Assembly (NCBI RefSeq): GCF_020080835.1
Contig: NC_058161.1
Coordinates: 2,418,001 to 2,482,000 of the forward strand
Reading direction: 5' to 3'
Length of the DNA: 64,000 bases
From: Cotesia glomerata
Lineage: Eukaryota; Arthropoda; Insecta; Hymenoptera; Braconidae
The translations under genes and the position numbers were made by a program. Below, in pieces: positions 48,390 through 57,584 of the stretch. Numbering within the stretch: the first letter of the stretch is position 1; every line of letters starts with the position of its first letter. Under the pieces are notes generated by a model, which was given only the letters and a program-made list of their open reading frames with translations, did no database searches and was not told the DNA's origin.

Positions 48390-49620
48390 GTCAAATTTAT
48401 TATTTCTTCTTTTGTTAAATTTTAATATTTTATTTATTTCTTCGTTTTAATAATTTCTTCTTTATGAATAATTATTCAAAATTACTTAAAAATTTTTAAT
48501 TAATTATATTTTATTTCTTCTCATATTTAATTTAAAAATTTTAATATTTTACTTATTTCTTCTTTATCAATACTTATTAAAAATTGCTTTAAAAATTTAA
48601 TTAGTCATATTTTTTTTTTCTTCTCATGTAAAATCTTAAAAATTTTATATTTTTTTATTTCTTCTTTTTAATAATTTCTTCTTTAATATTAATCATAGAA
48701 AATTTAGTGAAAATTTTAATTAGTTATATTTTTTATTTCTTCTCATATTAAATTTAAAAATTTTAATATTTTATTTATTTCTTCTTTATCAATAATTATT
48801 CAAAATTGCTTGAAAAATTTAATTAGTCATATTTTATATTTCTTTTCATGTTAAATTTTTAAATTTTAATATTTTAATCATTTCTTTTTTATTAATAACT
48901 AATCAAAATTGCTTGAAAAATATAATTACTCATATTTTGTATTTCTTCTCATATTAAAATTTAAAATTTTGATTTTTATTTATTTCTTCCTTTAATAATT
49001 TCTTTTTTATTAATAATTTTTTAAAATTTCTTAAAAATGTTGAATTAATCATATTTTATATTTCTTCTCATGTTAAATTTTTAAATTAAAATTTTTTTAT
49101 TTATTTCTTCTTTTTAATCATTTCTTTTTTATTAATAATTATTTAAAATTTCTTAAAAATGTTGAATTAATCATATTTTATATTTCTTCTCATGTTAAAT
49201 TTTTAAATTAAAATTTTTTTATTTATTTCTTCTTTGTAATAATTTCTTTTTTATTAATAATTATTTAAAATTTCTTAAAAATGTTTAATTAATCATATTT
49301 TATATTTCTTCTCATGTTAAATTTTTAAATTAAAATTTTTTTATTTATTTCTTCTTTTTGATAATTTCTTTTTTATCAATAATTATTCGAGATTGCTCAA
49401 AGAATTTGAATTAGTCATATTTTATATTTCTAATGTTAAATTTTTAAACATTGATATTATGTTTATTTTTTCTTTATAAATAATTATTCAAAATTACTTT
49501 AAAATTTTTAATAAGTCATGTTTTATATTTCTTCTCATGTTAAATTTTAATATATTATTTATTTTTTCTTTCAATAATTTCTTTTTTATTAATAAATGAT
49601 TGATAATTATTGAAAATTTT
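48390..49620. repeat. minisatellite in a cyclase intron, about 117-bp unit
   Basis: Roughly ten degenerate tandem copies of a unit containing TCATATTTTATATTTCTTCTC and TTTATTTCTTC. On the minus strand this gives repeated GAAGAAATAAA purine tracts. No coding potential. It occupies most of the last intron. Confidence 0.75.
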
Positions 49621-49782
49621 GAAATTAAAATTACAAAGTTTTTTAGATAAATTATAAAAGAATTATAGAAGAAGAAATTATTTGAAAATAAATAAAAAGT
49701 TATACAAGAAAAAAAATTTTAATGTAATTTAAATGAAATATTAAAGAAGAATAGTAGTATTAATAATTAAATAATTTCTTAC

Positions 49783-49900
49783 CCATGCGAAGTTTAAACC
49801 TTTGAAATGATTCTCGGTTGATATGATCAAGTACCGTCATAAGAGCAATTGCAAATTCAACTAGTACAATAACATTATGTTCTTCTTGCTTTGTAAAATC
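49783..49900 (-). CDS. Ac76E: adenylate cyclase, penultimate exon (C2 domain middle)
   Basis: 118 bp between acceptor (ttttttag on the minus strand) and donor GTAAGA. Encodes DFTKQEEHNVIVLVEFAIAL and ends FKLRMG. This is the helix between the KTIGSTYM strand and the NHGPVIAG loop of the C2 catalytic domain. Phase 0 on the 5' side and phase 1 on the 3' side, matching its neighbours. Confidence 0.85.
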
Positions 49901-50628
49901 CTAAAAAAAATTAAATAATTGAATTTGTTCATTTAAACATTTAAATTCATGTTACTTAATTAAGGTAGATAAAAAATTTAATGAGATTTTAAAAAGAGTT
50001 ATAAAAATTTTCTAAAATGTCGTAGCAATTTATAAAACTTTTTTTAAAAATATTATCAAGATTCAAAGGAATATTTTATATAAAATTTTGTATAATTTTA
50101 TGAAATTCTAGATAATTTTATATAAATTTATAAAATTTCATAATTTTTATCTAAGAACAAGAGATGATTTTCATAAAATTTCATGAAATATCAGAAGGTA
50201 AATTTGATAGAATAGTAATAAATTTTTTATACATTTATTATTAATTTTATATATAATAAATTTTATGTAAATTGATTTCTAATTTGTTAATAAATTTTCA
50301 CATAATTTTATAAAATTTCCTGAAGTTTCATGAAATTTTGTAAAAATTCAATAAAATATCATAAAATTATATTAATTACATAAAATTATATCAAATTTCA
50401 TGAAAAAAAAATTTTTTTTCAACAAGTCTTCATGAAATTTAATTAAAAAATTTTTTTTCTAAGAATAAAACTCTTTTTTTTTTTTTTTTTTAATTTGTTT
50501 TAAAGTCGCATAAACTACTAAGGTAATGAGCCCTTACGGTAGGGGGTAAACTTTTGAGATTGGAACTCGTTTTATTTTTTGGGCTGAGCAGAATAATACA
50601 CTTAACTTAAATATTGAAAATATTCATT

Positions 50629-50703
50629 GGTGTACGCCGGACTCGAACCCGGTCCAATGCTTTGGTAAGCAAGAGCCGGATCCGATAAGGCTACTGCGCG
50701 CCT
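50629..50703 (-). mobile_element. tRNA-like SINE head in cyclase intron
   Basis: On the minus strand, TAGCCTTATCGGATCCGGC resembles an A-box/D-arm and GGGTTCGAGTCCG is a B-box. The central stem-loop is a poor anticodon arm (TTGCT-TACCAA-AGCA). More likely a tRNA-derived SINE than a functional tRNA. The full SINE probably extends on both sides (about 50510-50790), but ends are not clear. Confidence 0.5.
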
Positions 50704-51050
50704 ATAACACTCCTAAATTAAATAAATCACCAGACTCGATAGAGTCTGGCGCCAAGTTCCGTTCTCAAGCCAGACTACCGAGTGTGTATATACCGTAAGC
50801 AGAACGGTTTTTTGAGGTTACAAATTTTTTTTCAAATTTATTTTGATTTTTTTTTTATATGATATTTTACAATAGTAGTTGATGCTTTTTATTACGTGTA
50901 TTACTTGATTATTAACAATTATCTTTATAATTTCTATTTAAAATTATTAAAAATAATCCGCTCAAACTATAGCGACCCAGATTTTTAGATTTTAACTTTT
51001 TTCTTATGTAAAAAGCGGACGGCCAGAGACTAAATAATATAAGGATGCAT

Positions 51051-51504
51051 CATATATGTAATACTTCTATATGGACAGTTTAAATGGGAAGGAATGTCCC
51101 ACTATTAAGGTGCCGACATATACTATTTTCTCTCTCGTCCCAGATACCTGGTTCACGTTGCGCATGCTTGAGAATTCCCCATGATATTAATAGAGGGGGA
51201 AGAATGAGGGGAATAATTTTGTGGTTATGATTCTGTTTACAAATATATTTATTATTGTAATTCAGAAAAACTAATTGTTCAGTATTATTTTGTATTTTAA
51301 AATAAATTTGCATTGAATTAAAAAAAAAATTTTATAATAACATTCCTGTTTTGAATAACCCGCTGCTTTCCCCTTTGCGCACAAAAGAATGCGCAGAACC
51401 GAGCTGGGACCTCAGAGGACAGAGAAAGTGTTATTCTTCTGTCTTTCTTAGTAGAAACAGCTTCCACTTATAGAAACTGTCCATATAGAAGTATTACATA
51501 TATG
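51051..51504. mobile_element. hAT-like MITE, 454 bp, with perfect 8-bp TSD
   Basis: Both sides carry GGATGCAT (51043-51050 and 51505-51512). Inverted ends CATATATGTAATACTTCTAT extend through ATGGACAGTTT. The interior is non-coding. An 8-bp duplication with short TIRs is the hAT pattern. Confidence 0.88.
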
Positions 51505-51695
51505 GGATGCATGCTAATCTTATAATAGATGGGAAACTACAGTGAAAAAAAGATATTTGACAGCTTGCAATTACACACGCCAGGCGGCGCAAGAATAACT
51601 TTTACATGAACTATAGCTTAAAGAGGATAGTTTGCCACCGGAAATGTATTAAATTAAAATTGTCAATTTTTATTATAATTACAAAAAATACTGAA

Positions 51696-52841
51696 ATCCG
51701 TACAAAAACAGTTTGACTGTAAAAAAAACGCGCCAAGTCCACGTTCATAAGACTATTAAGAAAAAAAAATTTTATTTCTCTACAAAAAGATATAAAATAA
51801 AAAATTAAAAAATCCAAGTAACCGATATGGTTGTATATGATTTTCGGAAATTAAAAAAATTTTGTTGTAAATTTAAAAATTAAAAGAAACAATTTTGAAA
51901 CGTACTTGGTGTGCGTCATTGTGTACTTCAATTTTTTTTAAAAGTCCTAGAAGATAGATTTTAGGAATTTCATAAAAAGTAAAATATTTCGTAACCACAC
52001 GGAAAAAAGTAAACTGTAATAAATAACAGTCGATTTATAATAAGTAATGATCAACTGCTAAAAATTACCATTTCAAACAGTAAAATCGTGATTTTACTAT
52101 TCACTTTATAATATTTACCATTTAAACGTTACAATTTACTCTTTACATGGAAGAAAATACTATTTCAAACAGTAATATTCGCTATGTAAATGTCTAAAAT
52201 GTTAAAGTATAATAATTAAGAATTCAAACTTTGATATTTATCATTTCGTACCTAAAAAATGATCTTATGATATGTAAAAAGTATAATTTTTACTGTTTCA
52301 AATGTTAAATTCTCCCAGAGTGAGACCCCCTTCTTTTTCATCTGAGTTCCCCTTCTCCTCATAATATCGACTATATATTGAAATGGCAATTTTTACTGTT
52401 TGAAACTATAATTTTTGAAGATGAAAGAGTCGTTATTTACTATAGTGACAGCTATTAATCACTTATTTTGGATATTAAATTATAAATTGTGGCTTTTATA
52501 CTTTCTACATTAAGTTCTATAATATTTATGTTTTTGCCATCCCGATGTCCGCTTTACTGTTTGAAACTATAAAAATTAACCGGAATCCGAGTGAATATTA
52601 CAGTTTACTTTTTTCCGTGCACGCACACTAAATACGTTCCAAAATTGTTTCTTTTAATTTTTAAATTTACAACAAAATTTTTTTAAATCTCCGAAAATCA
52701 TATACAACCATATCGGTTACTTGGATTTTTTAATTTTTTATTTTATATCTTTTTGTAAAGAAATAAAATTTTTTTTTCTCAATAGTCTTATGAACGTGGA
52801 CGGCGCGATTTTTTTACAGTGAAACTGTTTTTGTACGGATT
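51696..52841. mobile_element. nested foldback element in cyclase intron
   Basis: Outer arms of about 215 bp (51696-51915 and 52625-52841) with ATCCGTACAAAAACAGTTT ends. Inside is a second element at 51998-52620 with inverted ends CACGGAAAAAAGTAAACTG. The right arm ends 27 bases from the exon donor at 52868. Confidence 0.75.
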
Positions 52842-52867
52842 TTTTAATTTCTTCAATATAAATATAC

Positions 52868-53360
52868 CTTATTCTCATTATCTTCCTTCCCCGGATTCAA
52901 CCCAGCAGCAAGCATATAAGTACTGCCAATAGTCTTAATCTTCTCAATACAAGAAAACTTAGGCTTGAGCAACAACTTGTCAAAGTCGCAAATGATTTCA
53001 TTGAGCAGCCTGAGGCACTCCAGACCTTGCTTGTTAATATCAGTTTCATCATAAAACTCTTTATAATTAGGAATAGACGCGAACATCACCGCGATGCTGT
53101 TGTACCTCTCGTGGTAGAGTTCCTGGGCGTCGCTGATGGAGAGAAAGTGGTGAGCGACGTGAGCTGGTAAGATGTTCTCCAGCAGGATTTTGTTGATTCC
53201 TCTCATGGTTTCCACTTCGTCTTGCTCAACTTTCAATTTATACTTACATTGGAAGTCCGTACGCGTGGTAAACTCCAATTGTCGGTCCAGTACGTGCAGA
53301 ATTGAAGCTATCAAGAGCAGCAGGAACCCGATCTGGATCAAGTACGGCACTCTATTGAAC
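52868..53360 (-). CDS. Ac76E: adenylate cyclase exon (last TM helix and C2 domain start)
   Basis: 493 bp. It begins in the last membrane helix (LIQIGFLLLLIASILHVLD), followed by the juxtamembrane part and the start of the second catalytic domain: ETMRGINKILLENILPAHVA, VMFASIPNYKEFYDE, GLECLRLLNEIICDFD, KIKTIGSTYM. The KPKFS..EKIKTIGS segment favours the ADCY2/4/7 subfamily. The Lys of KIKTIGS corresponds to the adenine-contacting Lys of C2. Start chosen at AG/GTTCAATAG because it keeps frame with the upstream exon; end at AATAAG/GTATAT. Confidence 0.88.
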
Positions 53361-53442
53361 CTAGATTCATTTTTAACCATTCAAGTATTTTTTATATAAG
53401 AAAAATTGCGCCTCAGTAATTTTAAATTATAAATTATCTTAC

Positions 53443-53603
53443 TCTCGCTCGGACTGCTGGTAAGAACCAATTATTTGAGCTTGAAAAAATACCATCAGGA
53501 CGGTGATTATCGACAAAAGCATCACGAAAAATTTTAATAGGAAGCCTACTCTTAGATGTACCCATCCTATTATTAATGCAATTGCTACCGAATGTACATA
53601 AGC
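53443..53603 (-). CDS. Ac76E: adenylate cyclase exon (second membrane cassette, two helices)
   Basis: 161 bp, phase 0 start after TTTCAG, phase 2 end at GCGAGA/GTAAGA. Encodes hydrophobic segments AYVHSVAIALIIGWVHL and FLLKFFVMLLSIITVLMVFF, consistent with the second six-helix module of a membrane adenylate cyclase. The 5' exons are not in the window, so the gene continues to the right of 64000 (minus strand), with a long transposon-filled intron. Confidence 0.82.
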
Positions 53604-53876
53604 CTGAAATTTAAAAAATTTATTACATTTTTTTTTTTCTATTAATGATTTAAAAATTAAAAAAAAAATTTTTTTTAAGACTATTCTGGTCCAGAAGCTT
53701 AAATTTTAGACATTTTTCAAATTAATATAAAAATAAAATGAGAAACATTTTTACTATAAATTTTTTGGTATGATATTTATTGAAATTTTAAGAATATAAA
53801 AATAAAAAAAGAAATTGTAATAGAGAAAATCAAAAACTCGTTGAATTACAGGCTGGTGAAGTGGGGGCTACAAAAA

Positions 53877-54101
53877 ATAGTATATTACACACCTAGGGAA
53901 GTAAAGTAAGAAATGTCTCAGATCACATGTAATTGTTGGCCGAGGCGAAGCCGAGGTCAACAAACATGTGATCTGAGGCTTTCTTATTTACTTCCCGAGG
54001 AGTGTATACTATTTTTTTGTCCGACGAAGGCGGAAAGTGGCAACTTAGTTTAGCGCAGCGGGACGAAAGTTGCCACTTTCCGCCCGGAGGGCAAAAAAAA
54101 A
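53877..54101. mobile_element. foldback repeat, ATAGTATATTACACA family, copy e
   Basis: One CCGAGGCGAAGCCGAGG module plus one GGCGGAAAGTGGCAAC / AGCGCAGCGGG module, same order and orientation as at 43133 (copy d). Flanked by A-runs. Confidence 0.8.
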
Positions 54102-54225
54102 ATGTTGCACTCTGGTTGACATGATTCCAGCCCTAGTAGTGATCTGAAATAAAAAATGTGAGAAATTCTCAATCAGTAAAAATATCGTCATCTAATTGAC
54201 CCTAGCCAAAAAAAAAAATTTTTTT

Positions 54226-54713
54226 TGGTAACTATTTATAAGTGGGGTCAACCCCATTTTGGGCCATAACTAAGTAAAAATAAAAATTTTCAAATTTTTT
54301 TTTATTCTGCTTGTTTTTACGGCGCATTTAAAATAAAAAAATTCCGGGAAAGAAAATAATAAAGATTTCAATAGCTTTTTTGCCTTCAAAAGTTGAAAAA
54401 AATTTTGGCTCTCATGTTTTTGGATAAAATTTTTATTTTCTATTTTTTTTGATGTTTTTGATATACTTTTTTTTTTAAAGTACATAAAAAACGAGCAACT
54501 AAAAAAAAAAGTTGAATATCACAATTTTCATTAAAATTCATAAGTTTTTTTTTGAAAATTTATTAAAATTGTGATAATCAACTTTTTTTTTTTAATTGTT
54601 CATTTTTATAATGTATTTTTCAAAAAAAAAAATATATAAATAAAATTAAATAGAAATTTCATTTAAAAAAATTAAAATGGTTGACCCCATTTGTCAATAT
54701 TTACCAAACAAAT
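54226..54713. mobile_element. foldback element, TTGGTAA...AGTGGGGTC ends, copy 2
   Basis: Inverted ends TTGGTAACTATTTATAAGTG and its counterpart, AT-rich arms. Same family as 34314-34731. Confidence 0.7.
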
Positions 54714-55068
54714 TAACATGAATCGAGAGAAAAATTCTTGAACCAAGAAAATAATTTTGAAGAGTTTAATTGGATCAAGACGAAAAATTCTTGAATCACG
54801 TAAAATTTACTTAAACCAAGAAAAATTTCTTATTTCTCTTCGGATAATAATGACATTAAATTTAGCTGTCACTTAACAATTTTTAATTTTCTTTAACAAA
54901 CAAATTTGTTCCAAAAACATATTTATAAAAAATAGCATTTTTGATTTTTTAAAATTTCTACATGTTAATTAAAAAAAATTTTTTTTTTGCCATAATTTAT
55001 GTTACAAAAATTATTAAATCCCTTCTAAATTAATTTTCATGAAAAAAATATCTAATACTCACTTCAAA

Positions 55069-56373
55069 TTAATCAGCGCTCCCAGATCCATACATTGGCC
55101 CTTCTTCAACTTCATACCCAATCTCTGGAATTTTTTTTGACCCAGCAGAAGCAGCTTTTAATTCAGAGCTATCAACCCGAAGTTCATTCCTTCTCACCGC
55201 AAATGTATGAGCTTCAGTCCCAACAGTAATACCCATAAGCTCCATAATTTTCAAGATCGGTAAAAACCCTTCATTAAAAATAGCAACAGCTAAATAATTG
55301 GCAATTTGAATTGTGTGAGTTCCAGGAAGAATATGCTTTGGAGCAAAAGTCCATATCAGTGAAAAGAGTGATTCATTATTATTATTTTGAGTTTCCGAAC
55401 CCAGACATTGTTTTTCAACAACTGGATTATCATCATACGGATTCATATCAAGAACATCTTCTCCATTTCCAATAAATTTACTGTATTTTACTTCATACTT
55501 TTCTACCGATCTATTAAACATTTCTAGCACCGCATCTCGCTCCATTTTCCCAGAACTTTCTTTACAATTTATCGCACAAGAATTTGCATGTTCTTTAAAC
55601 CAATCTTGATAATTAACATCAGATTTATTTTTACCCTTCCACAAATTACAGTCTTGGCAAAAGCTAGATTTTACAACAGTATCAACAACTTTCTTACTAT
55701 ATTTACCAATAAGGGTTGTAACGCCAAAAAGTGAAGCAAACCCTCGCTGTTTCCAGGTACTAACTCCAGAAACCGTCAAGTGTTTTTTATTTTCACCTGG
55801 CTCAGATTCTGCTAACAATTCTTCCTCTTCTTTCACAGCTTTTGAAATCAGCTGATGGTAAACTGCACTTGCAGCAGAATGTAAATTATCAAGACAACTG
55901 TTGTAAGTATTGACACACAAACCCTGGCATATATCCATAACACTACAAAAAATATTAATCCCTTCTCTTCCTACCCCTAAAAGTTTCATAGCTGTTACAA
56001 TCCGGCGGTTAATTTCATAAGCTTTGTTCACCGTCGGACATGATTGGATATAAGTAATACTTTCACAATTGCACTGCAGTGCAATTTTGAATCCCAACCC
56101 ACGAGGTGCCGTTTGGGAAAATTTTATTTCTTCTTTGCAGGTAGCACATACAATTAAGGTTGACAGAGTTTGAAAAACTGAGTAAAATTCTAGAATACAG
56201 TACCCGAAATTTTTATTAATAATTACTTCCTCATCGCCAGAATTTTTAAACTTTGCCGCAGAAGCACTTGTATGACTAGTTTCTCTTTCAACGGTAAATT
56301 GATTTGACGAAAATCGCCTCTTTTTTCTCCTATCTGCACGACTTTGGCTTCCTCGCGAACCTTTTCTATCCAT
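55069..56373 (-). CDS. Mutator-type transposase-like protein, probably inactive
   Basis: Intact 434-codon minus-strand frame, basic N-terminus (DRRKKRR). The landmarks I recognise from the animal Mutator-like transposase domain are RGLGFKIALQCNC, TVNKAYEINRRIVTAMKLLG, KQRGFASLFGVTTLIGKYSK, paired Cys (CQDC, CAINC) and KYSKFIG. Family members, as I recall, have a GDGD-type acidic motif after YIG; here it is GNGE. The segment after VEKQCLG is shorter than usual before the APKHILPGTHT block. No flanking TIRs seen. Either a decayed transposon or a domesticated derivative. It lies in the presumed cyclase intron on the same strand. Confidence 0.65.
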   Translation of the reverse strand: MDRKGSRGSQSRADRRKKRRFSSNQFTVERETSHTSASAAKFKNSGDEEVIINKNFGYCILEFYSVFQTLSTLIVCATCKEEIKFSQTAPRGLGFKIALQCNCESITYIQSCPTVNKAYEINRRIVTAMKLLGVGREGINIFCSVMDICQGLCVNTYNSCLDNLHSAASAVYHQLISKAVKEEEELLAESEPGENKKHLTVSGVSTWKQRGFASLFGVTTLIGKYSKKVVDTVVKSSFCQDCNLWKGKNKSDVNYQDWFKEHANSCAINCKESSGKMERDAVLEMFNRSVEKYEVKYSKFIGNGEDVLDMNPYDDNPVVEKQCLGSETQNNNNESLFSLIWTFAPKHILPGTHTIQIANYLAVAIFNEGFLPILKIMELMGITVGTEAHTFAVRRNELRVDSSELKAASAGSKKIPEIGYEVEEGPMYGSGSAD

Positions 56374-57584
56374 TTTTAAGCAATTATTTTAAAAAACAAT
56401 CCTTAATTTATTATTTTAAAACTATTCACAGAGCACGTGTTTACTTTGCTGAAAGATTCAAACTAAACTGAAGGGAATAATAAAAATAAATGACAATCAA
56501 ATTTAACACTATACTATGACCAAGTTATATGCAGTTCCAGGTATATATAGTATGTTGAGGGTATATGTTAAATATATGAAGGTTTATGTCGAGTACAAAA
56601 GAATTCCGGGAAAGAACGAATCCTCAAGTCGTTCGACAACATCTGCCGTCTACAGTCAACGCTCTCTGTGGCAGGTTGACAACTGTACTCCAAATTACTC
56701 AACTCTATGCCAGCTTTACTCAAGGAGCATCCGTAACTCGAAATTTTTAATATCACGGTGAAAACAACTGTACTCCAAATTACTCAACTCCGTACCAACT
56801 TTACTCAACAGCATGTGGCTGTAAATGAAAAATTTTTTTTCAATTCGCACTGTATTCAAAGCCAACAGTATTCAATGCAGAGTTTACTCAGCGCTGAATA
56901 GATAAATAAGCAAGCCTCGGTAAGAACGAATTCAATCAGAGAGAAATGACCATATGGCGCTGTATGGAGATTCCGAAATCATCTTGAATTAATCAAGATA
57001 ATATTTAAATAGATTGAACTTGGTAATAAATATAAACTAGTCATTACTTATTAGATTTATTTATAGAAAAAAAACTAGTCTATTTTATTATACCTTTATA
57101 AATAATTATAAAAATTATAAAACTTGGGTTAAAAATATTTAAATATTAATGAAAATATTTTAATTTTGATAATTATGGTCACACGATTTATTTAAAAAAT
57201 TAGTTTGATTATAAAAACTTTATAATATTTTATTAGTTAAAATTAAGACAATTTTATTATAAAATAACATTTTGTGCACAATTGTTAGCTTACATTAAAA
57301 TAATTAGGTTTAAGAACAAGTATGTGAAAAAAAAATTGCTTCTAGAAATATATTTCTAAAAACTTGATTGTGTTGAATCAATAATACTCGTTTTATTATT
57401 AATTAAATATTATTATTAACTATAATAAATTTAATTAATAAAAAAAACTCTTATTATTGACTCAACACGATCAAATTTTAAGAAATTAGTTATAAGGAAA
57501 ATTTTTTTTCTTATAAAAAAACGCTGGCGAAATCATAATGATTCAAATGTAAGAATAATTAAAACTTATTAAAATTGAAAACAA

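Noticed and set aside
54102..54160. Additional cyclase exon behind the minus-strand acceptor near 54147
   Set aside because: The translated sequence does not resemble a cyclase membrane region and runs into the foldback insertion; no donor.
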